The notes below the pieces were generated by a model. It saw nothing but the letters and a program-made list of their open reading frames with translations, was not told the DNA's origin and searched no databases. Shown here piece after piece: positions 23,791 to 33,561 of a DNA stretch of 64,000 nt. Position 1 is the stretch's first letter; every line of letters begins with the position of its first letter. The DNA is from Agrocybe praecox. Taxonomy: Eukaryota; Basidiomycota; Agaricomycetes; Agaricales; Agrocybaceae. The stretch spans positions 2,480,001-2,544,000 of the forward strand of contig OZ024846.1 in NCBI GenBank assembly GCA_964017145.1, given 5' to 3'. The position numbers and the translations under genes were made by a program.

Positions 23791-25604
23791 TCAATCTTGA
23801 TCGATGAGGTCTTCTTTTCCTTTGAACGTTGCGATCCAGTTTTTTATTCCTCCTTCTAATACAAGCGCCGTTGAAGTTTTGTTGCCTTGTGCATCGAGAT
23901 AGTCTTGATACCTGTTAAATTTATTATTATTAACGTATTCTCGCGAGTCCAATTCCACAATCAACTTGGAATAAGCGCTCACCATCCAGCGCAACGGGGA
24001 CCCCTTCCGTTAGAGCTTTGGCAGTAGAATATGACCTTCGGTACGTCTTTGAATTTTTCATAAACTTCTGGAAGTTCGTCGCAGAACGTTTGAGCGTGAA
24101 CGTTATAACTTCCTCTGACATGCCCTCCCTGAAGGAATCCCGTAGGCCCTGTATACTTCATTTACAGTAGATAAAACTCACTGCATGGTCATTCCTACGA
24201 ACGTCAATAACGGCGAAGCCCGATGCCTTAGTTCGTATAAGATCTGCAACTTCCTCGGCAGTTGTGGAAGGGGGGGATGATTTCACGGGCGGGTACGCGT
24301 CCCACCAACGTAAAAGAGCGGTGGAAGGAATATCCGTAGCACCACCATCTTTCAGTGCATAAATTTGATAAGAGGCTAAAGGAATGTTACTTTTGGCTAG
24401 CACACGGGGAAAACATCGGTTCTACTTACCGACCCAGTCGTTCACATTATAGTCCGGCTTGCCTGCCTTAGAGCCAGGGGGTGCTGGTGTACAGCATCCC
24501 GGTGTACCCGTAGGCACACCATCTTCAGAAGTTTGATAATAAACACTAAGGTCGCTCTTGGTATCGACGAACAAGAGATCTAGGAGAAAGGCATCACAAT
24601 TGTCATGATAATAATTAACTTTAGGTGAAATGACGAACTTCCTAGACCAGCGTTTTCGAGAAGACTCTTGTATTCGTCGACCACAATAGCGCCCGATATG
24701 CACCCAACGTAGGATGCCATATCGCTTTTGATATCATCCGGGAGAGGCTTATTGGCCACAATCTGAGTTTATCAGATATAAATGAGGGGTTAGAGTCAAA
24801 ATTATTCTTGGAATGTCTATTGATAACCCGAGGCACTCACATCGTTCAAAACCACCCTTCCACCCGGCTTCAGAATTCTGTGAACTTCTTTGATTGCAAA
24901 TGCTTTGCCATCTCGAGGCAAAAGGTTAATGACGCAGTTAGATATAATGCAATCAACCGAGTTGGATTCAATAGGAAGTGGTTCCGTCAAATAAGCCTGA
25001 ACGAAGGCAACATGAGGAGGTTTAAGTCCTTTCTTTGCCGCGTTTTTGCGAGCCAGAGCAATCATATCCTAAATAGTACCAAAATATGAGATTGACACCT
25101 GAAAGATACTCGTTTGAAAGGTTTTACCTCAGACATGTCGAGACCGATAGCCTTTCCTGACGGACCTACTTTCTGCGCTGCAAGAAATACATCGATGCCG
25201 CCTCCTGATCCGAGATCGACAACCGTTTCTCCCTTGAAGCACAATACGGTTAAGTTATAAAAGACTTGTGATTATATATCTATGCGCAAACCTCTTTGAT
25301 TGTTGCAGTAGCTACCGGATTTCCGCAACTCAATCCCATATGAGCACCATCCGGAACCGAACTAAGCTGTTCTTCTGTGTACCCAAAAGCTTCAGCGACA
25401 TTTTTGGCGTCTATTGGTAATCAATCAGATATGTCTTGTACAGCATGCCAATAGTCTCTTACAGGATGCATCTACTCCATCCCGAGCTCTGGCACTGTAT
25501 GCTTCTTTAACGACCCCCACAAGTTCCGAGTCATTTTTCGGAATGGCTGGAATTGAGGTCGAAGGGCAGCAACTCTGAGCTTTAGGCTGGCAGCAACTCG
25601 ACAT
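23791..25604 (-). CDS. Arsenite methyltransferase (ArsM) fused to rhodanese/Acr2-type arsenate reductase
   Basis: About 440 residues in roughly nine exons. Residues 1-310 form ArsM: a cysteine-rich start ([13 protein letters not shown]), the SAM site [16 protein letters not shown] (about 90-105), and three arsenic-binding cysteines in MGLSCGNP (about 76), IISNCVINL (about 167) and [10 protein letters not shown] (about 219). A CC pair ([12 protein letters not shown]) precedes the linker. Residues 320-440 are a rhodanese/Cdc25-fold domain: [20 protein letters not shown] and the loop [18 protein letters not shown] with the C-x5-R catalytic signature (about 390-396), as in fungal Acr2 arsenate reductases. 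Known ArsM makes methylarsenicals from As(III); Acr2 makes As(III) from As(V). Coupling of both in one chain is inferred. The exon joins across the linker are in frame. A MITE starts 100 bp upstream. Confidence 0.85.
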
Positions 25605-25704
25605 AGTAGTGAATTGCGCGTGGCAAGTAATATGAATGTTCCAATGAATGAATTTGACTCATGACCTCGACTCGTGGAATGTTTTTATCAAACACTGAAT
25701 TCTA

Positions 25705-26273
25705 TGGTGCACAAAACCTAGTCACCACTACTTTTGAACAACGAAATTGGTGCCACCAGATTACCTCCTTTTTCTTATCCCTTTGGTAAAAGTGGTCTTT
25801 TTCACTAGCTAAACAAAACCACCAGACCGATTTTTAATATCTTCAAAACTGGTGGAGGTAAAAAAATCCATGACTCCCAATTTGGCCGCCTCATGTAAGA
25901 TTTGCTATATATAAGGTATGTACATATATAGATGCAGTAACGTGACCATATTTCAATCAAACTGCTTTGCGAGCGACTCAGGAACTCGTCGGTGTGAGGT
26001 GTATTTCCTTGAGCTGAACTGTTTGACCCGGAAATTTGCAGTTGAGCGCTGCTTCGACTTGCTTTTATACCGCATTGCAGGAGAAAAAATATAGTAAATT
26101 CACCGAATTCTTTTTGTTATTCATTACTACTTTGCGATTTGGTTCCCTTCCAACTTCAACCATGTGTATTTTAGGGCCTCATTGGGCCTAGATCAGAGGT
26201 ATATATTTCAAATTTTTTCAGCGGCCAAATTGGCCGTTGTTCAAAAGTAGTGGTGACTAGGTTTTGTGCACCA
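25705..26273. mobile_element. 569-bp MITE with 39-bp perfect terminal inverted repeats and TA target duplication
   Basis: The left end TGGTGCACAAAACCTAGTCA (25705 on) continues to 25743 and is exactly reverse-complemented at 26235-26273. Both ends are flanked by TA (25703-25704 and 26274-26275), as for Tc1/mariner-class insertions. No transposase ORF is present. The interior is AT-rich with a GGCCAAATTGGCC palindrome near the right end. Its left end lies 100 bp before the ATG of the arsenic fusion gene, so it forms most of that gene's upstream region. Confidence 0.88.
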
Positions 26274-26881
26274 TAAAATCAAAATCAATTTCGGCAAAGG
26301 TCTCGAAGCACGTGCAAATATATAAATAACTCCTGAGAAAAAATGGAGAAAAGAACAAGAAAAGAAAGAAAAAAGATAGAGACAAGCCAGCTTCTACGCA
26401 CACGTCCAACACTCCCCGTCACTACCATCTAAGCTATAAATACAACGTAGACACAACCAAGCTCGCTCCGTATGAAGAAGAACAAGAATTGACAATAAGT
26501 TGGTTATAAGCGCTCGTCGTTGCGTCGCAACGTACTACAAAAGACGCAAATTACAGCACAATGCAGCTATTTTTAGGATCATCTAGAAACCTTATAATTA
26601 CTGCAAAGAGGATAATTATTGACGTTCGCTTCTCTTGCTTCCTCAAGAACGTTCTTGCCAGTATTGAGAGCCTTCCTTGCTATTTCAACTCGGCCTACTC
26701 CGGGCCAAAGCCAGACAAACTCCTCTGATTTAGGGTATTAGACAGGCACTGTATGTCCTCTGGAATTGAGCAGCCGGTATTTCGAGAAGCTAGGAGGGTA
26801 CGCTTCTTCGGACCTGATTCGATATTATATGGTGACTCATAAACACTATCCGCTATTATACAATCATATTGACACGAGACT
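26274..26881. other. Intergenic, probable 5' part of the disrupted gene
   Basis: Purine-rich and then ordinary sequence. An ATG at 26561 opens about 55 codons and could be the first exon of the gene that continues at 26882, but I cannot fix the join. Confidence 0.3.
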
Positions 26882-27652
26882 GCCATAGTCCCACCAAGTC
26901 CTTCTCCACCTATTTCACCAATACCTCTATCATTTCCCGACCCAGGTGAGCATTCATATTCATTCCCTAAGTTCTGTCTGTACTATTGTGACGAAACCGC
27001 AGAAGGCACCCCAGAATCTGTGGCACCGTTTATACCGCCGTTTATACCACCTTCATCTCCAGCATCCAAATTGTCATCACCTTGGCAGTATCCTCCACAA
27101 CCGCACAACACCCCTATTTTAGGTTAGTTTCTCGTTTATATCCATGGCTTGAACAGTTTTGTTGAAGTGGATTAGGTACCCCATCATTTGGGTCGCCGTT
27201 CATATCGGTGCCTCCTTGGGGCCCGTCTCAATACTCGACCCTTTATCCAGGTCAGTATTCAAAAATTTGTTTAGACTGAGTATACTTAGTCAACGATACC
27301 AATCATTTCACTTTTCGTACCAGGATCGTTCTCAAAATTTTACGATACACCTCCTCCAGGGCCTGCAGCCTGTATGTCAAAGGCTACATTTCAAATGATA
27401 AAGTGGCATTGACGATATCCCACAAGTCTCCCATCTCCATGTAGAGCCCTTTTTCTACCAGACCGGATCGTGTAAGATATATTCAAAGTTGGTGTACTGT
27501 CAACTGAATTTTCTAACCGAAATAGTCCCAGGTGCTACATCGACGCCTGTTCCTGTGAAATGGGAAGATTACCACCCTCTACTACCACGAAACAACAGTA
27601 AGTCCATACATCGCTGATCATTTCTTGGAGATCATTCCGTTAATAGACACGC

Positions 27653-27823
27653 TGGAGTAGTCCAGAGTGCAGCTAGATGGCGTAGCAGGGCTCGGAAGCG
27701 CGTCGAGCAGCCTCGCACGATGGCAGTTGCAGTCAAAGCAAGGATGTATTGGGCTATGTACGCGTCGTGGTCACACAGAGTCTGTACATGATCTAATCTA
27801 ATCAGACCGGTTGCACTGCCACA
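27653..27823 (-). repeat. LTR, 3' copy in element orientation
   Basis: 171 bp, apparently identical to 29077-29247. In element orientation it starts TGTGGCAGTGCAACCGG and ends GACTACTCCA. It is preceded by a G-rich polypurine tract at about 27828-27837. Confidence 0.9.
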
Positions 27824-27890
27824 TGTGCCCCCCTACAACAAAGCAACGCCCTCGTTGCATACACAAATGCCTGCCTAACGAAATAGATGC

Positions 27891-28820
27891 TCACCCCTTA
27901 AGAAAAGCTGGGCGGGACCAACCTAAGGATGTGAGGATGCTGCCGAGACAAATCAGACGCGGATCGTGGTCCCAATCTAACTGTGTTGGCGATTCGGAAC
28001 GTCGAGGGTATGCAGTCGGTGAGAATTTTGGATGGTGCTGCCGTTTTTCATGGTAGGAGTGATGTTGGCGTCGTCGTCCCTTGCGGTGTTGAAGACTGTG
28101 CCATGGATTGTCGTGGGAACGGAGAGACGAGAAATCGCGTGGGCGAAATGGAGGGGATACCGGTGGCTGTGATAAAGAGCAGCCTACGTCCTGTTGTAGC
28201 TCGTCTGACCAGCTAAAAGGGTGGCTGGTGCCGACCGAGACGCTTGGGGCTGAAGTAAGGCTGATGGGTGGGTCACTTTGAGTAGCGGAATCGATGTAGA
28301 TGGGCTGGGACAATTCGATAGAGGGGGTAGACTGTTGTTGTGAAGCTAATTCACGTCCAGCGGCGAAGCCAAGGTCGTACTGATCCTGGATATTGTTCTG
28401 GGTATCGATGATGGCCTTCTCAACCTCCTTAATTTGCCCTGAGAGGTGGTCCATTGCGCGTCCGAAGTCGTCCTGATACTGAATTTGAAGGGACTGCTGA
28501 ACTGCCGGTTGCCACCCATAGTCGGTGCCGTTTTTATAAGTTTGCTGTAGCAATTGTTCGAGGTCGTGTCGTGTGAGGCGAATGACGTCTGTCGGACGAT
28601 GAGATCCACAGTTGGGGGTATCGGGGTATGATATGGAGAGTGGGGTATATTGCATGATGAATTCAGAAGGGGGAGGGTTTGCAATTGGAGGTAAAGGTAT
28701 CGGCGTAAGGCATAGCTTGATGGGTTTGCTGATTTCTTCGTCAGGAGCAGTCACAGAGAATGGCTCGATCTGAAGGAAGCGGCTCGCAAAGCTAAAGGCG
28801 CGCTGCATGACGATAGACAC
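27891..28820 (-). CDS. 309-residue ORF carried by the LTR element
   Basis: The sole long ORF of the element, in the orientation implied by its PBS and PPT, with a 256-nt leader and 67 nt to the 3' LTR. The middle (residues about 85-165) is probably helical: RLTRHDLEQLLQQTYKNGTD, then a Gln-rich amphipathic part ending QYDLGFAAGRELASQQQ. Then come ATQSDPP, HPFSWSDE, PRDFSSLRS, a basic stretch (RKGRRRQHHSYHEKRQHH) and LDWDHDPRLICLGSILTSLGW at the end. No CCHC knuckle, protease or polymerase motif is seen. It could be a Gag-like packaging protein or captured host sequence. The conserved-looking tail suggests selection, but I do not recognise a named family. Confidence 0.7.
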   Translation of the reverse strand: MSIVMQRAFSFASRFLQIEPFSVTAPDEEISKPIKLCLTPIPLPPIANPPPSEFIMQYTPLSISYPDTPNCGSHRPTDVIRLTRHDLEQLLQQTYKNGTDYGWQPAVQQSLQIQYQDDFGRAMDHLSGQIKEVEKAIIDTQNNIQDQYDLGFAAGRELASQQQSTPSIELSQPIYIDSATQSDPPISLTSAPSVSVGTSHPFSWSDELQQDVGCSLSQPPVSPPFRPRDFSSLRSHDNPWHSLQHRKGRRRQHHSYHEKRQHHPKFSPTAYPRRSESPTQLDWDHDPRLICLGSILTSLGWSRPAFLKG

Positions 28821-29076
28821 CGGATATGAATTTATGGATATGACGGTGGGAAAAGGAAGTCTGAGAAAAGGAAGTCCGGGGGTTGTGCAGTCTCTGGTGG
28901 TATTTGTGATAGTTTAATGAGGGCGAGAAAGAAAGCAAGAGGCGGAGAACGCGTTTTCGGTGCGTTAAACGCGTCAAAAGGCGACCAAAATGGTCCGCTG
29001 GCAGTTGTGATGTCGAAACTGGGACGGATATTGCCAGAAAAAGCGTAGAGAAGCGGATCGCTCTGTTGTCACCAGA

Positions 29077-29247
29077 TGGAGTAGTCCAGAGTGCAGCTAG
29101 ATGGCGTAGCAGGGCTCGGAAGCGCGTCGAGCAGCCTCGCACGATGGCAGTTGCAGTCAAAGCAAGGATGTATTGGGCTATGTACGCGTCGTGGTCACAC
29201 AGAGTCTGTACATGATCTAATCTAATCAGACCGGTTGCACTGCCACA
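29077..29247 (-). repeat. LTR, 5' copy in element orientation
   Basis: 171 bp, apparently identical to 27653-27823. It is followed inside the element (minus strand) by TCTGGTGACAACAGAGCG, a candidate primer-binding site. Confidence 0.9.
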
Positions 29248-29410
29248 ACGCTCAGACGCCTCGCCAGCCCATTCCCATCCCCCGATTGATTTGAGCAACT
29301 ATACAGCCCTTCGTCCATGTAAATGCTCTATATTGCCTTCTTTTGCCAAAAGTCATTAACTAGAACAAATCATATAAGTAAACCAAGGCTCACCCCAACC
29401 ATATATTCCT

Positions 29411-31475
29411 ATGGCCACTACCGGACAAACGTATTTCAATGTCCCAGGTAGTTTTATACATCCGAGGTCGTGGGCTCAGCCACATCCAGAGCATTCAACT
29501 GCCCCTGTTCCAGCTCCGACTCCAACCCCTACATATAATATACCTTCCAACGTCGTCTCAGAACCAGGTAACGATGTTGCTTTTTATTTAAAAGTAGAGG
29601 ATCTCATTGGGAATGTTTTAGGTCACATTCCACAATACATGCCTCTCGACACCGTGGAAGGGCGCAGGCACTGGAACAGGTATAACAAATATCATTTCCT
29701 TTCAAGACTGCCCACGGGTAAAAAACCTATCCATCGCTGTGTCCAGACAGTTCAGAGTTACTGATGTTATATGAACGATTCTAGATCCTAAATCGGACGA
29801 TACTCCTTCTGAAACAGAGGAAGAAAGACTGCGCAAGGCGACGATAGCTCGTCAACCTTGGTTTCGTCGAGTACGGGAGCTCGAGATATCGACATGTGAG
29901 ATTTTCCCCTACTCCAGCTTATCGTCCCCAGCGGTTGACACCCAGCATTACAGCCCCAGAAATCAGCACTGTTCATAAAGACATTGTATCGGAAAATCGA
30001 ATTCCGTCGGTTAGAGGCCGCTCTCTTTTTAGGTCGGAGAATCCTAGGAAAATCGAGCAAGGTATCTCGAAGCGGCAAGAGCAAGAAATGGATATATCAA
30101 GTTATTCCACTCCCGAGCATTCCATCGTAGAAAACACTGCGAGGAGAGCCGCACAGATACAAGAAGACCAAGCTCATTCAACGTCTACTAGACGCCCACC
30201 AAAGCAATCGGTATCTACAGATAATGAAACATTAAAACATCAACTTGCAGGGTCACAAGAAAGAAAGAAAAAGAAAACCCCCATTCACTCTGTCGAAGAT
30301 AGACGGGGCCAAGGCGGAAAAGCGGCCCCAGATGTTGAAAATATGGATGCCATGCCCCCATCGGAAATGTCCAGACCTCGAGGTATGACTATGATCTTTT
30401 TGTTTCTATTCAACGCTGAATCCATTATTCGTAAGGCTTTCGAGGCTCTCGAGTGCGTGAAAACCGTCAACAAGAACCTGAAACCAATAGCCAATCTAAT
30501 ATGACGCATGAGAGACGTCGAAAAAAAGATAAGTCCAATACAAGACGGACCAGAAGCAAAAAAACGAGTTCCCCCTTTGAACCGCCAGCCAGCAGGACCC
30601 ATACCCTGCTTTCCAGCGAGATTGATCTCAGCGGCCGGTCAGCCAGCTTGCGTCCCGAAGAAGACGCATTATACGAGAAGTCCCGCTACGATTTAGCACC
30701 AACACATATTTACAACCAATACCCTGCAGGAGTGAAGCTCAAAGCCGAAAAAGAATGTTTCCTCCGAAAGCTCTTTTCCTGTTTTCGACGGCGCAAACGT
30801 GGTAGGTCGCTGGAACCTTTAACAGTGACACCAATTTTCTCCTCTGCACCTAGAGACTATAAACCATTTGTTAATTCTTCCAATACTGCCAGACAAGTAA
30901 GTCTTGCAAAAAGCCGCTATCAACGTGATCCTCGCCTTGTCGAGATTCTGGAAAGTGGATATCTACATTGGGACTTGAGAGCAGATCCATACGACAAGGT
31001 CTCTGGGATAAAGCTTGCTCCTAACATGACAGGCTTCATGCCATACCAAGAATCTTCTTCCTGTCCTCGTCTGGGTATGAAGCTCCCTGCCTTGGCACCA
31101 CACATCAAAACGGTAAACATCACGTTCGAAAATGTTCCGGTAGCAGCATCAGAACACTGGGGCCCAATCACTGTCCGCGGCCCATGGTATGGCGCCATAT
31201 CTCTCGAACATATCGTAAACGCGATACACGCGTACTTCTTCGAACCTCTCTCTCACGATGACTGGACAAGACTGGGGTGGACTAGCACGGGCAGACGGAC
31301 TTTGCACGAAAGATGGCTACAAAGGCGAAGAACCTTCGCAAGCTTCCCGCCTGTTGACACCTTGAGTGAAGTGGATTACAAGCGAGTCGACATGTTTCCA
31401 TTCACTCGTTTCCATAGACTGCACGTGGTGTCAACCCATGCAGATGTTTGCAACCTTGCTCTGAGTCTCTACTGA
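29411..31475 (+). CDS. DUF6699 domain protein with long charged linker
   Basis: DUF6699 is a basidiomycete domain of unknown function, usually C-terminal to proline-rich or charged linkers. The gene starts MATTGQTYFNVPGSFIHPRS and has at least four exons. The middle is a polar linker with basic clusters (HERRRKKDKSNTRRTRSKK; FRRRKRGRSLE) that look like nuclear signals. The domain begins near 30945: DPRLVEILESGYLHWDLRAD, followed by FENVPVAASEHWGPITVRGP, LEHIVNAIHAYFFEPLS and KRVDMFPFTRFHRLHVV, matching the DUF6699 pattern of 'WDLR..P', a strand pair and 'RVD.L....F..L'. It ends at TGA 31473. It sits 122 bp after the interrupted gene and shares its exon style. Confidence 0.75.
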
Positions 31476-31779
31476 CAGTGCTTTGCTTTGCTCGCGACGA
31501 TATTTTATTCTTATTGATAAATATGAAAGTGTATTTCCTGTATCAATGTTTTGTTGTGTGCTCGTCCTTGATCGCGTTCCGTATAGCCTAGACCGTTATT
31601 GATTAATACCCATATTCAAATAGCAAATGAAAATGTTCTCTAGCTCGAACTGGACAGTCTTCACAACTATCGTTGAACCAAGATTATCACCTTGGAACCT
31701 TATGTTCGAAAATATGACCTGATATCATTTTTGGCTTGTCGCGTCCATGAACGCACAGCCGAGGTATAAAAAAAAACAT

Positions 31780-33267
31780 CTAGAAGATGAAAGGAATCAT
31801 GGCCTTCCTGTTCCTGGGGTACTCCTTGCCGAATTCCTTCTTGTAGTTTCTGTGCTTCTTCGCGGCCCAAAGGCCCATAATCCAAGCAGCGACGGCAGTG
31901 AAGATGGAAACTAAAGGTAATTCTTTTGTCAGCAATGATACGTAGAACAGGGAGGAATGCTCGCGTACCTCCGATACTCCTTGTCATGACAGAGATGACA
32001 GCCCAGCCAACAATTTCGAAGAAGTAGTTGGGGAAGGACACAAGGTTGAATCCATATCCGTAGGGAATAGAACGCCGGCGGGTGCCAGGGGGACGCAGAG
32101 AGCGGACAGTCAAGTGAGTATGCAGGTTAGAGAATTCAGCGAACTAGAAAATAAGAATATTGTACTTGAGACGCCAATTCTTTATAGAGTACAAAAGGGA
32201 TGACTCACAGCCCAAAGTCCAGCACAAGCCCAAAGGAAATGCTCATTGTTGCGAATAGAGTTGATGATAGTTGGTGAAGTGGCAGAGAATGTAGGGCGAT
32301 AGATATCAGCAGCGAAGAGGACACCTGTAGACCAAAATTAGACGACATTAAGCATTGTAATGATGGATTGAATTTACCTGAAAGAGCCCAATAGTGGCCA
32401 GAGCTAGAAGGAACATGTCAACGTCTCTTTCGCGAAGTAGAACCAAAGAAAACAGGATGTACTTTCTGAAAATGTTGGACCATGGCATGGTGTCATGAGA
32501 GAAACGGTGAACGCTGGGCAAAGGGGGTCAGCCAAATCGCCAGGAGAGTTGGCCACCGATGACTCACTATAACGTCTCCAGTTCTCGTTTTGCGAAATGA
32601 AGCATTACAAACGCGTACACATACCTACACAAAAGGGTCAACACAATTGAAAATCCCAAATAGAAAGCCACACGCACTTCTGGAGAGCACTGTGTTTCAC
32701 ATCCACACCGTAAAAGAATTTTGGGAAATGGTAGAAGAGAGGGTGAATGAGCATGGGGCCAAGCTAGCGAAAATCGTAGAAAGAATCAAAAGCCTGCAGC
32801 ATGAAAGCAGAAAATTCACAATCACTCACGTATTCGACGATGAATACAGTTTGCCAGCTAATCTGGGGGCCCAAGTCCTTCACATCCAGCTCCCAGGCAT
32901 TAGCTTTTGGGTCAAGCACGTCACTGAGTTTAGTCTCGCTTTCTAGAGGTTTACGGTCACCCTTCACTGTGATGCGTTGGCGCGAGGGTTTGAACTAGAA
33001 AAAAGATAGATGATTAACAAGCCGGCTCCCAACCCAAAGCATTTCCTTGAAATTCGTGTCCAGCTACACAGGAGATATGTCCAGCTGGCCTCCACTTCAA
33101 GAAGTCCGGTTTCCTACAGAAAAACTCCAACCTACCTTGGGAAATTTAGCCACAATGGCACGCTTCACTTCAGCAACGGTAGCCTCAGAGGTGACGTCGA
33201 TGGTCAAAGGGAGCCCACGAGCCAACGACACCGGTCTTGAGGCGGCGGAGACGGTCAGTTGGACCAT
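31780..33267 (-). CDS. TSC13: Very-long-chain enoyl-CoA reductase (TSC13/TECR)
   Basis: The ER enzyme for the last step of fatty-acid elongation, reducing trans-2-enoyl-CoA with NADPH to feed sphingolipid synthesis. MVQLTVSAASRPVSLARGLP opens a ubiquitin-like N-terminal domain (ITVKGDRKPLESETKLSDVL). Then come DLGPQISWQTVFIVEYLGPM, HPLFYHFPKFFYGVDVKH and YVYAFVMLHFAKRELETL. The steroid 5-alpha-reductase-type C-terminal domain has RSIPYGYGFNLVSFPNYFFE and AKKHRNYKKEFGKEYPRN. It ends MIPFIF at 31780. About 310 residues in roughly seven exons, the usual fungal length. Essential in yeast. The lysine-rich region near the C-terminus may aid ER retention (inference). Confidence 0.93.
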
Positions 33268-33561
33268 TTTGCAGAATTAGAAGTCCTACTAGAGAGAGGA
33301 TGAAGTATGGTTCTTTGGGACCTCCAATCCAACTCGGGTGACGGGAGTCGGGTACGACGCGTACACAAATGCAAACATTGCTGGCAAACCTCTACTTAGT
33401 ACTAGGCGCCGCGTCTGGTAAGAATTTTTTGCCCGACTCAGGAGGATCTACTTTGTTTCTTACAGCTGGGTCGCGTTCCCTTTTATGCAAAAGTTTGGTT
33501 AAAGTATCGTGAAATGTACACGTAATGTACACAATTTTTTTACTTGTACATATTCCTTTTT

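Larger units (their letters stand above)
27653..29247 (-). mobile_element. Short non-autonomous LTR element (1,595 bp) with one ORF
   Basis: Two direct repeats of 171 bp (27653-27823 and 29077-29247) appear identical base for base and are bounded TG...CA. The flanks are ACGC before 27653 and ACGC after 29247, a 4-bp target duplication (a fifth base, T, also matches). Read on the minus strand, the sequence just inside the upstream LTR is TCTGGTGACAACAGAGCG, a PBS-like TGG start. Just before the downstream LTR lies GTAGGGGGGCACA, a polypurine tract. Between them is a minus ORF of 309 codons and no reverse transcriptase, protease or integrase. It resembles TRIM-type elements that must borrow pol functions. 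LTR identity implies recent insertion. Solo copies lie at 5330 and 50634. Confidence 0.85.
26882..29289 (+). pseudogene. Proline-rich multi-exon gene interrupted by an LTR element
   Basis: A run of short exons with phase-1 GT-AG introns encodes Pro/Ser-rich blocks (PPSPSPPISPIPLSFPDP; PFIPPFIPPSSPASKLSSP; PSFGSPFISVPPWGPSQYS) and then VPVKWEDYHPLLPRNN, a style seen in front of DUF6699 domains. An acceptor (ttaatag) at about 27645 opens an exon beginning ACACGC. After 8 bp it is broken by the element at 27653. The exon resumes after the element's 4-bp duplication and reaches a stop at 29287-29289. No DUF6699 domain follows, so the gene was already short or its end is mis-modelled. The start is uncertain. 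The neighbour at 29411 is a likely paralogue. Confidence 0.55.

Noticed and set aside
27653..27823. The 171-bp repeat as a tRNA-derived SINE
   Set aside because: TG...CA ends, a 4-bp target duplication, paired direct copies around an interior with PBS- and PPT-like sites, and no A/B box or poly-A tail fit an LTR, not a SINE.
28792..29298. 168-codon minus ORF running through the LTR
   Set aside because: It reads through the LTR into host sequence on both sides of the junction, so it is a by-product of the insertion.
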